64,000 nucleotides of DNA from Ensifer sp. IC4062. Its GTDB lineage: Bacteria > Pseudomonadota > Alphaproteobacteria > Rhizobiales > Rhizobiaceae. The notes beneath the pieces were generated by a model that was given only the letters and a program-made list of their open reading frames with translations, did not search any database and was not told the DNA's origin. A program made the position numbers and the translations under genes. Shown here piece after piece: positions 36,779 through 45,702 of the stretch. Each line of letters begins with the position of its first letter. Positions within the stretch are counted from its first letter, which is position 1. Location: contig NZ_JADYVD010000029.1 of the NCBI RefSeq assembly GCF_020193575.1, forward strand, positions 32,633 to 96,632. Reading direction: 5' to 3'.

Positions 36779-36855
36779 GGAAAGCGATGAAATGATCCAG
36801 AGGGAGAGCGAAGAACGGCTTCGCAATCCGCTGACGTAAGGAAACAGGTTCGACG

Positions 36856-37866
36856 ATGTTCGGCATCGACATCACCGTTCTGGCATTGGCTGGCCTCGTC
36901 GCGGTTGCTGCGGCGGCGCTCGCCTACGGTGTGCTCTTCTCGCGGATCGAGAACGAGAAGAAGGCCGAAGGCCGCTTCCGCCGGGTCAGTGCTGCCGAGA
37001 CGGATCGGACCAAGATCAAGGCGGCGCGCGATCGCGTCAACGAGATGTCGAAACGGCGCAAATCCGTCCAGGATTCGCTGAAGGAACTCGAAAAGAAGCA
37101 GCAGGAAAAATCGGCGAAGGCCGCTCCGTCGATGAAGATGCGGTTGGCGCAGGCCAACCTTTCCATGTCCGTGCCGCAGTTTTATTTGTTCAGTGCCATC
37201 TTTGGCCTGTTTGCCCTTCTGTTGACATTCGTTGCCAGCGGCAAATTGCTGATCGCCCTCGGCGTCGCGCTGATCGCCGCTGCCGGTTTGCCGCGCTGGA
37301 TCGTCGGCTTCATGATCAAGCGACGCTGCAAGAAATTCCTGGAAGAATTTCCGAACGCGCTCGATGTCATGGTCCGCTCGATCAAGTCCGGTCTGCCTCT
37401 GAACGACGCGTTGCGGCTGATTGCAAGCGATGGACAGGAACCGGTCAAGACGGAATTCCGTCGCGTCGTCGAATCCCAGCAGGTCGGCCTCACCGTGCCG
37501 GAAGCCTGTGCTCGCATGATCCAGAACATACCGCTGTCGGAGGTGAATTTCTTCGCGATCGTGATCGCCATTCAGGCGCAGGCGGGCGGCAACCTGTCGG
37601 AAGCGCTCGGCAATCTCTCGAAGGTGCTGCGCGAGCGCAAGAAGATGAAGGCAAAAGTCAGCGCCCTGTCCATGGAGGCCAAGGCATCCGCCTGCATCAT
37701 CGGTGCGCTGCCCGTCATCGTTGCGACGCTCGTTTACCTCACGTCTCCCGAATACATGACGATTCTCTTCACCGACCCGCGCGGCCACCTCATAATGGGT
37801 GCCTCCGCCGTCTGGATGAGCATCGGCATCTTCATGATGCGCAACATGATCAATTTCGACATTTGA
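36856..37866 (+). CDS. tadB: Tad pilus inner-membrane protein TadB
   Basis: 336 residues. An N-terminal membrane helix, a charged cytoplasmic region (about 35-100), two helices, a GspF/T2SSF cytoplasmic domain with FPNALDVMVRSIKSGLPL, and two C-terminal helices. It forms the platform on which CpaF acts, together with TadC. The repeat at 36695-36778 fills most of the gap before it, but a shared transcript with cpaF is likely. Confidence 0.92.
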   Translation: MFGIDITVLALAGLVAVAAAALAYGVLFSRIENEKKAEGRFRRVSAAETDRTKIKAARDRVNEMSKRRKSVQDSLKELEKKQQEKSAKAAPSMKMRLAQANLSMSVPQFYLFSAIFGLFALLLTFVASGKLLIALGVALIAAAGLPRWIVGFMIKRRCKKFLEEFPNALDVMVRSIKSGLPLNDALRLIASDGQEPVKTEFRRVVESQQVGLTVPEACARMIQNIPLSEVNFFAIVIAIQAQAGGNLSEALGNLSKVLRERKKMKAKVSALSMEAKASACIIGALPVIVATLVYLTSPEYMTILFTDPRGHLIMGASAVWMSIGIFMMRNMINFDI

Positions 37867-37876
37867 GGGTGCTTCG

Positions 37877-38860
37877 GTGGATGCCTGGGTAAAAACGCTG
37901 ACCGATCCGAACATCGTCATCGCCGTCCTGGTCTCGATGGCGGTGCTGGCGACGTTCTATTCGCTTGTCGTTCCCTTCTTCGAGCAAGGCGATTTGACGA
38001 AGCGGATGAAATCGGTGGCGACCGAACGCGAGCAGATACGCGCCCGCGAGCGCGCACGCATGACCGCCGAGGCCGCCAGCGGTAAAGCGAGCCTCCGAGC
38101 GCAGAACAACACGTCGGTGCGGCAGATCGTCGAACGGCTGAATCTAAAGAAGGCACTCGTCGACGAAAACACGGTTAACCGCCTGAAGACGGCAGGCTAT
38201 CGATCGCAAAACGCGCTCAATACCTTTCTCTTTGCCCGCTTCTGCCTGCCTTTCCTGTTCCTGATCGTGGCAGTCGTCTACATCTTCGTCCTGGAGAATT
38301 TTGCCGACAAACCGCTTATGCTCCGGCTTCTCTTCGCCGTGGGCTTTGCCTATCTCGGGTTCTATGCGCCGAATATCTTCATCGCCAATGCCGTCTCCAA
38401 GCGCCAGCATTCGATCCGCCGTGCCTGGCCAGACGCACTGGACCTTTTGCTGATCTGCGTCGAATCAGGCGTCTCCATGGAGCTTGCCATGCGCCGCGTT
38501 GCCGACGAGATCGCGGCGCAGTCGCCACCGCTCGCCGAAGAGCTCGTGCTGACGACGGCCGAGCTCTCGTTCCTGCCGGATCGGCGCGTCGCACTCGAAA
38601 ATCTCGGCCTGCGTACCGGTATCGAGGATGTGAAGTCGGTGACCCAGGCATTGATCCAGGCCGATCGTTACGGCACCCCCGTGGCGCAGGCCTTGCGCGT
38701 GCTGGCGCAGGAAAGCCGCGACCAGCGCATGAATGCGGCGGAAAAAAAGGCGGCGGCTCTGCCGCCGAAGCTCACCGTCCCGATGATCCTTTTCTTCCTG
38801 CCGGTTCTCGTCGCCGTCATCCTCGGCCCCGCGGGGATACAGGTCGCGGACAAGTTTTAG
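37877..38860 (+). CDS. tadC: Tad pilus inner-membrane protein TadC
   Basis: 327 residues from a GTG ten bases after tadB. Same layout as TadB: N-terminal helix, cationic cytoplasmic stretch, paired helices, a T2SSF domain with AWPDALDLLLICVESGVSME, and a C-terminal helix. Paralogue and partner of TadB. Confidence 0.92.
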   Translation: MDAWVKTLTDPNIVIAVLVSMAVLATFYSLVVPFFEQGDLTKRMKSVATEREQIRARERARMTAEAASGKASLRAQNNTSVRQIVERLNLKKALVDENTVNRLKTAGYRSQNALNTFLFARFCLPFLFLIVAVVYIFVLENFADKPLMLRLLFAVGFAYLGFYAPNIFIANAVSKRQHSIRRAWPDALDLLLICVESGVSMELAMRRVADEIAAQSPPLAEELVLTTAELSFLPDRRVALENLGLRTGIEDVKSVTQALIQADRYGTPVAQALRVLAQESRDQRMNAAEKKAAALPPKLTVPMILFFLPVLVAVILGPAGIQVADKF

Positions 38861-38920
38861 GCGCAGTCAAAGCGGATTGGATCCGTCTCAGTTCGGGTCG
38901 ACGCAGCGCACATGCTGATC

Positions 38921-39026
38921 GCTCACTACCCTTCCGCAGCCGGGAGAGGGGACTTAGGCGGGCCGCGAGTTTCCTTCGCCCCGGTTGCGGGGTGAAGGTG
39001 GCCGGCAGGCGGGATGAGGGGGCGAG
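38921..39026. repeat. RIME-like intergenic palindromic element A
   Basis: About 106 bp of paired GC-rich dyads (for example CGCCCCGGTTGCGGGGTGAAGG) ending GATGAGGGGGCGA. Size and composition match the Rhizobium-specific intergenic mosaic elements known from Sinorhizobium. It lies between the convergent tadC and tadD genes and may act as a terminator for both. Confidence 0.7.
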
Positions 39027-39077
39027 GCCTGTGTTTTGGCGGTGGGGCGTCCGCGGCAAAGGCAAAAATGCCTTGGC

Positions 39078-39893
39078 CTAATTGGTATTCCCGTCGTCGG
39101 CCTTGGCGAGCTGCTTCCAGGCGCCCTGCTGTGACAGCATGGACCTCAGATAGGCGACGTTGGCTTCGGCCTGCTCTGCGGTCAATTCCTGGCGGGCGAT
39201 CGTTTCGGCTTCCTGGAAGCGTCCCTGGAGACCGACAGCGAGCGCAAGGTTTTGCCGCACGCTGCTGTCGGCGCCGGGCTGATCGACCGCCGACTTGAGA
39301 TAGGTTTCGGCGGTCCTGAGATCCTTCGTCAGCAGATAGGACATGCCGAGATTGGAGAGTACCGAGGGTTCGTTGGGACGAAGGTCTAGGGCCTCGCGGT
39401 ATTTGAGGCGCGCTTCCGACGACCGGCCGAGCTGGTCGAGGACGGCGCCCTCCGCCGATTTCAGCTTCCAATCCGGACGGTCCGGCGTTTGTGCCCGGCT
39501 GATCGTCGCCAATGCCTGTTCGAGCTGGCCGGCTGCGGCCTGCGCCTTGCCGTAGGCACCCAGAACTTCGCGGTCCGAAGGATGGTTGATCGCCACCTGC
39601 TGCATGACCGCAAGCGCCTGCTCGTTGCGGCCGGTCATGCGCAACAGGTTTGCGTAGTTGAGGCCCGCTTCGCGATCCTTGGGGTTGCGCTCATAGGCCT
39701 GTCCTATGCTTTCCGCCGCCTGCGACAACTCGGTTGCGTTCATCGACTGCACAGGTTTCGAAAGCGTCGGGATCGAGCCGGTGGTGAGCTCCTTCTTCTG
39801 TTGGCCGGCGCAGCCGGCGATCGACAGCGCGACAAGCGCGACGGCAGTCCCCTGAATGAGACGAGGGAGTAGGGAAGTGGCTTCAGTGGTCAT
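39078..39893 (-). CDS. tadD: Tad pilus TPR lipoprotein TadD
   Basis: 271 residues from the ATG at 39893. The lipobox LSIAGC is followed by about five tetratricopeptide repeats (for example AGLNYANLLRMTGRNEQALAVMQQ), as in TadD/PilF-like pilotins that guide the secretin. Convergent with tadC, so it is transcribed apart from the main pilus operon. Confidence 0.85.
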   Translation of the reverse strand: MTTEATSLLPRLIQGTAVALVALSIAGCAGQQKKELTTGSIPTLSKPVQSMNATELSQAAESIGQAYERNPKDREAGLNYANLLRMTGRNEQALAVMQQVAINHPSDREVLGAYGKAQAAAGQLEQALATISRAQTPDRPDWKLKSAEGAVLDQLGRSSEARLKYREALDLRPNEPSVLSNLGMSYLLTKDLRTAETYLKSAVDQPGADSSVRQNLALAVGLQGRFQEAETIARQELTAEQAEANVAYLRSMLSQQGAWKQLAKADDGNTN

Positions 39894-40024
39894 GAGTGGT
39901 GCCCCCAGCATGCGTACGCACCGGAACTCCCAACATCAACGGCGCAACTTTCACTCCAGCAATAATCTGTTAACCCTAACGGAGCGTTAATCGCGCAATC
40001 CGTTTCTGTCAGTCGAGGACTTCC

Positions 40025-41416
40025 ATGGCTCCCTATCAGTTCATCGAGCGGCCGTCGCCGTTCAACACCAGCAACGGCAAGACGCTGCCGATCTTCGCGG
40101 TGACGCCGGCGCATATCGAAACGGGGAGCATCGATCCGATCGCGCTCGATTGGGCGAAGAAGGCGGGGTTCAAGGCGGAGTCCGGTGCCGTTCTTCTCAT
40201 TCCGTCGTCCGATGGCCAGCTCGGTGGCGCGCTGTTCGGTCTCGGCGCTAATCCGTCGGAAGCGCCGTTCCTGACGGGCAAGCTCGCCCGCGCACTGCCT
40301 GCCGGCAAGTGGCATATCGAGACTGCGCCCTTGACCGCCAACCGGCTGGCGCTCGGCTACGGGCTCGGTTCCTATCGCTTTGAGCGCTACAAGTCCGCCA
40401 AGGCGCAGGCACCGACACTGCTCATCCCCGCCGACGCAGATGCCACTGACATCAAGAGGCAGCTTGCCGGAGTCTTTTTGGCGCGCGACCTCATCAACAC
40501 GCCGACAAACGACATGGGGCCGGAGGCGCTGGAGGGAGCCTTCCGGGCGCTTGCCGCCCACTACAAGGCCGATGTGTCGGTGATATCGGGCGAGGCGCTG
40601 CTAGCGCAGAATTTCCCGCTGGTGCACACGGTCGGCCGGGCCAGCGCCGAGGCGCCGCGGCTTCTCGAGATGCGTTGGGGCAAGAAGGGGCACCGACGCG
40701 TGACGCTGGTCGGCAAGGGCGTCTGCTTCGACACCGGCGGCCTCGACATCAAGCCGGCCTCATCGATGCTGCTCATGAAGAAGGACATGGGCGGTGCCGC
40801 CAACGTCATGGGTCTCGCGCTGATGATCATGGATGCCAAGCTGAAAGTCGATCTGCGCGTCATCGTTCCCGTGGTCGAGAATTCGATTTCCTCGAACGCC
40901 TTCCGTCCGGGCGACATCTACCGGAGCCGAAAGGGCTTGACGGTGCAGATCGACAATACCGATGCCGAGGGCCGGCTGATTCTGGCCGATGCGCTCGCCT
41001 ATGCCGACGAGGAGAAGACCGACCTCATCATCGACATGGCGACGTTGACGGGCGCTGCCCGCGTCGCGCTCGGTCCCGATCTGCCGCCGTTCTTCACCGA
41101 CGACGGCGCGCTTGCCCATGATCTTGCCGAGGCGAGCCTCAGCGTCGACGACCCGATGTGGCGGATGCCGCTCCATATGGGCTATGACAAGGATGTTTCC
41201 GCGCGGATAGCCGATCTCACCAACGCCCCCTCCGGCGGGATGGCCGGATCGATCACTGCGGCGCTCTTCCTCAAGCGCTTCGTCACCAATGCGAAGAGCT
41301 GGGTGCATTTCGATATTTTCGGCTGGGCACAGGCCGAACGCCCGCATTCTCCGATCGGTGGCGAAGCGCAGGCAATTCGGGCGCTTTATCATCATATCGG
41401 CCGGATCGCGGGGTAG
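40025..41416 (+). CDS. Leucyl aminopeptidase family (M17) enzyme
   Basis: 463 residues. The M17 metal site is visible in GKGVCFDTGGLDIKP and the family signature NTDAEGRLILADAL near residue 320. An N-terminal macro-like domain of about 160 residues is shorter than in PepA, fitting the PepB-like/rhizobial subgroup. It removes N-terminal residues from peptides in the cytoplasm. Divergent from tadD across 131 bases. Confidence 0.9.
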   Translation: MAPYQFIERPSPFNTSNGKTLPIFAVTPAHIETGSIDPIALDWAKKAGFKAESGAVLLIPSSDGQLGGALFGLGANPSEAPFLTGKLARALPAGKWHIETAPLTANRLALGYGLGSYRFERYKSAKAQAPTLLIPADADATDIKRQLAGVFLARDLINTPTNDMGPEALEGAFRALAAHYKADVSVISGEALLAQNFPLVHTVGRASAEAPRLLEMRWGKKGHRRVTLVGKGVCFDTGGLDIKPASSMLLMKKDMGGAANVMGLALMIMDAKLKVDLRVIVPVVENSISSNAFRPGDIYRSRKGLTVQIDNTDAEGRLILADALAYADEEKTDLIIDMATLTGAARVALGPDLPPFFTDDGALAHDLAEASLSVDDPMWRMPLHMGYDKDVSARIADLTNAPSGGMAGSITAALFLKRFVTNAKSWVHFDIFGWAQAERPHSPIGGEAQAIRALYHHIGRIAG

Positions 41417-41430
41417 GTCATCAGCCTCTC

Positions 41431-41597
41431 CCTTCTCATCCCGCTGCCGCGACCTTTTCGCCGCAAGCCGGGAGAAGGGACGTGCGGCGCCGTGTCGCCG
41501 CTTTCTCTGAGGTCATAGGGGGTGGCGCGGGGCGTTCGTGGCTTGTGCCTCCGCCCCGCTTGCCGGCAGCAGGTGCAGGCAGGCGGATGAGGGGGCG
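41431..41597. repeat. RIME-like intergenic mosaic element B
   Basis: About 165 bp between the aminopeptidase and MarR-like genes. It contains CTCATCCCGCTGCC near one end, CGCAAGCCGGGAGAAGGGA inside, and CAGGCGGATGAGGGGGCG at the other end, matching elements A and C but with an extra inner segment. The 265-base gap holds nothing else evident. Confidence 0.65.
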
Positions 41598-41670
41598 CCA
41601 ACAATCGGCACACAAAAGAAACGCTTGCGTAACGATCGCCTGGCTATGCTGCCGGCGACGTCGTCAACGC

Positions 41671-41675
41671 AGGAG
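41671..41675 (+). promoter_or_regulatory. Ribosome binding site deciding a TTG start
   Basis: AGGAG six bases before the TTG at 41682. The alternative ATG at 41646 has no comparable site. Confidence 0.55.
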
Positions 41676-41681
41676 TTTCCC

Positions 41682-42032
41682 TTGCCGGTTGAGCTTACCC
41701 CCTCGCAGGCGCTCGGACTCTGGCACGCCGTATCGCTCGCGCAGGTGCGAGTTGACAGCCGCGACCTGACGCTGCGCCAGATGGCGATCCTCCTGCAGAT
41801 CTACCTCGTTCCGCCGCCGCACACGGTCAGAGGCCTTGCCGCGACGCTTGGCGTCACGAAGCCGGTCATCACCCGCGCACTCGATACCATGGGCGCGCTC
41901 GGCTTGGTCGATCGGGTGCGCGACGAGCGCGACCGGCGCAACGTCGTCATCAAGCGCACGGTCGAAGGTTCACTTTATCTTGAAAAATTCGGCGATTTGA
42001 TCATCAATCAGGGTCGAAATCTGCCCTTGTGA
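41682..42032 (+). CDS. MarR-like winged-helix regulator
   Basis: 116 residues from TTG 41682 (128 from ATG 41646). One winged helix-turn-helix domain: LTLRQMAILLQIYL, then RGLAATLGVTKPVITRALDTMGALGLVDR as the recognition region, and the wing RVRDERDRRNVVIK. It is short and lacks the long dimerisation helices of full MarR proteins. The NlpC/P60 gene begins eight bases after its stop, so it probably controls, or is expressed with, that hydrolase. Confidence 0.75.
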   Translation: MPVELTPSQALGLWHAVSLAQVRVDSRDLTLRQMAILLQIYLVPPPHTVRGLAATLGVTKPVITRALDTMGALGLVDRVRDERDRRNVVIKRTVEGSLYLEKFGDLIINQGRNLPL

Positions 42033-42040
42033 GTTTGCCC

Positions 42041-42895
42041 ATGTCGCAATTACCTGACCGCCGCCTCAATGCCTATCGCGATGATCTCGCAGAGGAGCGC
42101 CTGCGCGGCGTTGTCGAAGCCCAGCGCTATGTCGAAGGCACGCCCGCGACCGTCTCCGTCTCCGTGACGCCGCTACGGGCAAGGCCCGACCTGGAATGCG
42201 GGACCGACACCGAATTGCTTTACGGGGAAACCGCGCGTGTGCTGGACGTCGCGGGCGGCTGGGCATGGGTCAAGGCCGATCTCGACGGCTATGTCGGCTA
42301 TGTGCCTGAGGCAGTGCTGAGTTCTTCGAATGCGCCGGCAACCCACATCGTCGCGGTGCCGAGAACATTCGTCTACCGCGGCGCCGATCTGCGCTTCCCC
42401 CAGGCTCTTGCTCTTTCCATGGGGAGCCGTGTGCGTGTCGTCGGCGAAACCGAAATTCGTGGCACGCGGTACTTCCTGTTGGACGGCGGGTTGGCCGTCA
42501 TCGCGAACCATTGCGTCCCGGTCGCTGAGGCACTCGCCGGCGACTATGTCAGCGTTGCGACGCGCTTTCTCGAAACCCCCTATCTCTGGGGCGGCCGATC
42601 CGGTTTTGGGATCGACTGCTCCGGCCTCGTGCAGCTTGCGATGCAGATGGTGGGAAGTCATGCGCCGCGCGACTCCGATATGCAGGCGCGCGGGCTTGGC
42701 CGCACCATAAGCCGCGAAGAGCTCGTCCGCGGCGACCTCGTCTTCTGGAAAGGCCACGTGGCGATCATGGAGGACGAGAAGACGCTGGTTCACGCCAACG
42801 GCCATACCATGACAGTCGCCCGCGAGGGGCTGGAAGACGCGATCCGCCGCATCGGCTGGCTCTATGACCAGCCGACCAGCTACCGCCGGCCGTAG
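42041..42895 (+). CDS. NlpC/P60 peptidoglycan hydrolase with SH3 domains
   Basis: 284 residues from the ATG at 42041; a GTG at 42029 is possible. Two bacterial SH3-like segments (about 40-150) precede a C-terminal NlpC/P60 domain with IDCSGLVQLAM carrying the catalytic Cys and GDLVFWKGHVAIM carrying the His. It should cut the D-Glu-diamino-acid bond of wall peptides. No signal peptide is evident, so it may work on recycled muropeptides in the cytoplasm, like dipeptidyl-peptidase VI. Confidence 0.85.
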   Translation: MSQLPDRRLNAYRDDLAEERLRGVVEAQRYVEGTPATVSVSVTPLRARPDLECGTDTELLYGETARVLDVAGGWAWVKADLDGYVGYVPEAVLSSSNAPATHIVAVPRTFVYRGADLRFPQALALSMGSRVRVVGETEIRGTRYFLLDGGLAVIANHCVPVAEALAGDYVSVATRFLETPYLWGGRSGFGIDCSGLVQLAMQMVGSHAPRDSDMQARGLGRTISREELVRGDLVFWKGHVAIMEDEKTLVHANGHTMTVAREGLEDAIRRIGWLYDQPTSYRRP

Positions 42896-42942
42896 GTCGG
42901 GCGATTTTTCCTGGCCCCATGGACATGAGAGTCTGCGGAGTT

Positions 42943-43052
42943 GCCCCTCACCTAACCCTCTCCTCCACACGCGGACGAGAGGGGACTGAGGCGTCGCGGC
43001 ACCTTTCCTTCTCTCCGCTTGCGGGGAGAAGGTGGAAGGGCGCATAAGGGGC
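42943..43052. repeat. RIME-like intergenic palindromic element C
   Basis: 110 bp with terminal inverted repeat GCCCCT/AGGGGC and an inner dyad CTCTCCGCTTGCGGGGAGAAGG. It sits between the convergent hydrolase and reductase genes. Confidence 0.7.
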
Positions 43053-43086
43053 AAACCGCAGCGGTAGATCCGATCTTCGTAAAGTT

Positions 43087-44046
43087 TCAATAGCCGGCTA
43101 ATCTATCGACTACGTGCTGTAGCGGCATGCCGCTTTCGAACCGGACGATCTGCTCTTCGACATGGGCAAAAAGCGCCTTGATATCGGATGAGGCGGCGAC
43201 GTGCGGCGTCACGTAGACATTTGGCATGGTCCAGAAGCGGCTGCCCGGCGAGAGAGGCTCCTCCTCAAACACGTCGAGCGACGCCGCCGCAAGCACACCG
43301 GCATCGAGGCATTGCAGGATGTCCGCTTCGACCTGGCTGCCGCCGCGTCCGGCGTTGATGAACACCGGCGCCCCAAACGGCCCCTTGCGGCTGAGCTTTG
43401 CGAACAGGTCGGCGTTGAAGATGCCTTTGGTTTCCGCCGTCAGTGGCAGCAGACCGACGAGGAAGTCCGTGCGTGCCAGGAAGGCATCGAGATCGGCGGC
43501 GCCGAAGGTGTCCATCCCCTCGGTCGCCCGCTTGGTTCGCGACCAGCCGATCACGTTGAAGCCCATCATCGCGAGCTTGCGGGCGGCGTCCTGGCCGAGC
43601 ACGCCCATGCCCATGATGCCGACGGTGACGTCGGCAGCCTCCGGCTGGATGAGGTCTCGCCATTCCCGCATCCGGGCCAAGGCCTCGTAGGCGCGGTGTT
43701 GGCGCAGGTGCAGGAGACACTGCATGACGACCCATTCGCTCATGCGTGTGGTCAGCGTCCGGTCGACGAAGCGCACGAGCGGTACGTCCGGCAGGCCCGG
43801 CAGCGTCAAAACGTGGTCGACGCCGGCGCCGCCGGAAAAGACCACTTTCAGGTCGGGTGCGCGCGAAAAGAGATCCGGCGCCGATTTCCAGACCACCGCG
43901 TAGTCGATGCCGGTGAGATCGCGGTCCCTCTGCGCCGGATCCGCGCGATTGATCACCTCGCGATCGGGAAAAGCGCCATTGAGGGCAGCCTCCACCTCCT
44001 CCGGAATGAATTTCAGGTCGACGATGACGGGACTTTTGGCGGGCAT
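43087..44046 (-). CDS. ghrA: Glyoxylate/hydroxypyruvate reductase A
   Basis: 319 residues. D-isomer-specific 2-hydroxyacid dehydrogenase of the GhrA type: VGIMGMGVLGQDAARKLAMMGF gives the NAD(P)-binding loop (read in segments), NAGRGGSQVEADIL the catalytic Arg region, and VTPHVAASS the catalytic His. It reduces glyoxylate to glycolate and hydroxypyruvate to glycerate. Follows yejF by 19 bases on the same strand, so it may be read with the yej operon. Confidence 0.87.
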   Translation of the reverse strand: MPAKSPVIVDLKFIPEEVEAALNGAFPDREVINRADPAQRDRDLTGIDYAVVWKSAPDLFSRAPDLKVVFSGGAGVDHVLTLPGLPDVPLVRFVDRTLTTRMSEWVVMQCLLHLRQHRAYEALARMREWRDLIQPEAADVTVGIMGMGVLGQDAARKLAMMGFNVIGWSRTKRATEGMDTFGAADLDAFLARTDFLVGLLPLTAETKGIFNADLFAKLSRKGPFGAPVFINAGRGGSQVEADILQCLDAGVLAAASLDVFEEEPLSPGSRFWTMPNVYVTPHVAASSDIKALFAHVEEQIVRFESGMPLQHVVDRLAGY

Positions 44047-44065
44047 TCTTGGGAACTCTGGAACT

Positions 44066-45694
44066 CTATTGACGAATGGCGGAGAGATTGACGGCTTCGA
44101 GATTGAAGGCGGCAGCCATCAAAGCCTTGGTGTAGTCTTCGCCTGGCGCCTCGAAGATACGCTCGGCTGGTCCCTGTTCGACCACCTTGCCGAGCCGCAT
44201 GACGATCATCTCGTTGGCAAGTGCGCGCACGACCTTAAGATCGTGGCTGATGAACAGATAGGCGAGATTGTGTTTGCGCTGAAGTTCGCGCAGCAGGTCG
44301 ACCACCTGCGCCTGTACGCTCATGTCGAGCGCCGAGGTCGGCTCGTCGAGCATGACGAATTGCGGCTTCAGCACCATGGCGCGGGCAATCGCGATGCGCT
44401 GCCGCTGGCCGCCGGAAAATTCGTGCGGATAGCGCCACCGGGTTGCCGGATCGAGTCCGACCTCCTGAAGGGCGGCCGCGACGCGCGCGTCGCGTTCCTC
44501 GCCGGAGAGGGCGCTTTCATGGATCTTCAGCCCCTCGCCGATGATGTCGGCAATCGACATGCGCGGGCTGAGCGAGCCGTAGGGATCCTGGAAGACCACC
44601 TGCATCCTGTTTCTGAGCGGCCGCATTTCGCTGAAGCTGTAGGAGTCGATGTCCTTGCCGACAAAGGCGATGCGGCCCTTGGACGAGATGAGGCGCGTCA
44701 GCGCGAGACCCAGCGTCGTCTTGCCCGAGCCGGACTCACCGACGACGCCGAGCGTCTGGCCGGCGCGCAGCGTCAGATCGACGCCGTCTACCGCTTTGAC
44801 GTGATCGACGACACGGCGCATGAAGCCCGCCTTGATCGGAAACCAGACCTTCACGTCCCGGGCCTCGATGACGATCGGCTTTGAGGCGTCGGAAGGCGGC
44901 GGCTCACCCTTGGGCTCGGAGGCGAGCAGATGCCGTGTATAGGCGTGCTGCGGGTTGGCGAATATTTCTGCCGTAGGGCCGGTTTCAACGATCTTGCCCT
45001 TGGTCATGACGCAGACCCGGTCGGCGATCTTGCGCACGATTCCGAGGTCATGGGTGATGAAGAGCATGGACATGCCGTGCTCATCCTTGAGCGATTTCAG
45101 AAGTTCCAGGATCTGCGCCTGCACGGTGACGTCGAGCGCCGTCGTCGGCTCGTCGGCGATCAGCAGTTCCGGCCGGTTGGCAAGCGCCATGGCGATCATG
45201 ACGCGCTGCCGCTGGCCGCCGGAAAGCTGGTGCGGATAGGCGCCGAGGCGCTTTTCCGCTTCGCGGATGCCCACCTGATTCAGGAGCTCCAGCGTTTTAG
45301 CCCGCGCGGCGGCGCCCTCGATGCCCTGGTGAAGATCGAGGATCTCGCCGATCTGCTGCTCGATGGTGTGCAGCGGGTTCAGCGACGTCATCGGCTCCTG
45401 GAAGATCATCGTGATGTCGTTGCCGCGGACATGGCGTAGTTCCGCGTCGCTCGCCTTCAGGAGATCCTTGCCGTTGAAGAAGATCTCGCCGCTCGGGTGG
45501 CTCGCGGCCGGATAGGGCAGCAGCTTCAGGATCGAATTCGCTGAAACCGACTTACCCGATCCGGACTCGCCGACGAGCGCCACCGTCTCGCCGCGCTTGA
45601 TGTCGAAGGAAATGTGGTCGACCGCGACCGACGTCTCGCCGCCCTGATGGAAGGCGACGGAGAGATCGCGAACGGAAAGAAGGGGCTCTGTCAT
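44066..45694 (-). CDS. yejF: Peptide ABC importer, double ATPase YejF
   Basis: 542 residues from the ATG at 45694. Two complete ATP-binding domains: Walker [19 protein letters not shown] and [17 protein letters not shown], each with an [12 protein letters not shown] or FSGGQRQR signature and [12 protein letters not shown] or [11 protein letters not shown]alker B. A fused pair is typical of YejF. It powers the YejBE channel. Nine bases after yejE. Confidence 0.92.
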   Translation of the reverse strand: MTEPLLSVRDLSVAFHQGGETSVAVDHISFDIKRGETVALVGESGSGKSVSANSILKLLPYPAASHPSGEIFFNGKDLLKASDAELRHVRGNDITMIFQEPMTSLNPLHTIEQQIGEILDLHQGIEGAAARAKTLELLNQVGIREAEKRLGAYPHQLSGGQRQRVMIAMALANRPELLIADEPTTALDVTVQAQILELLKSLKDEHGMSMLFITHDLGIVRKIADRVCVMTKGKIVETGPTAEIFANPQHAYTRHLLASEPKGEPPPSDASKPIVIEARDVKVWFPIKAGFMRRVVDHVKAVDGVDLTLRAGQTLGVVGESGSGKTTLGLALTRLISSKGRIAFVGKDIDSYSFSEMRPLRNRMQVVFQDPYGSLSPRMSIADIIGEGLKIHESALSGEERDARVAAALQEVGLDPATRWRYPHEFSGGQRQRIAIARAMVLKPQFVMLDEPTSALDMSVQAQVVDLLRELQRKHNLAYLFISHDLKVVRALANEMIVMRLGKVVEQGPAERIFEAPGEDYTKALMAAAFNLEAVNLSAIRQ

Positions 45695-45702
45695 CGTCGC
45701 GC

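Noticed and set aside
39969..39998. TTAACC and TTAAT between tadD and the aminopeptidase gene
   Set aside because: Spacing of 13 bases between TTAA boxes does not fit a CtrA site of seven.
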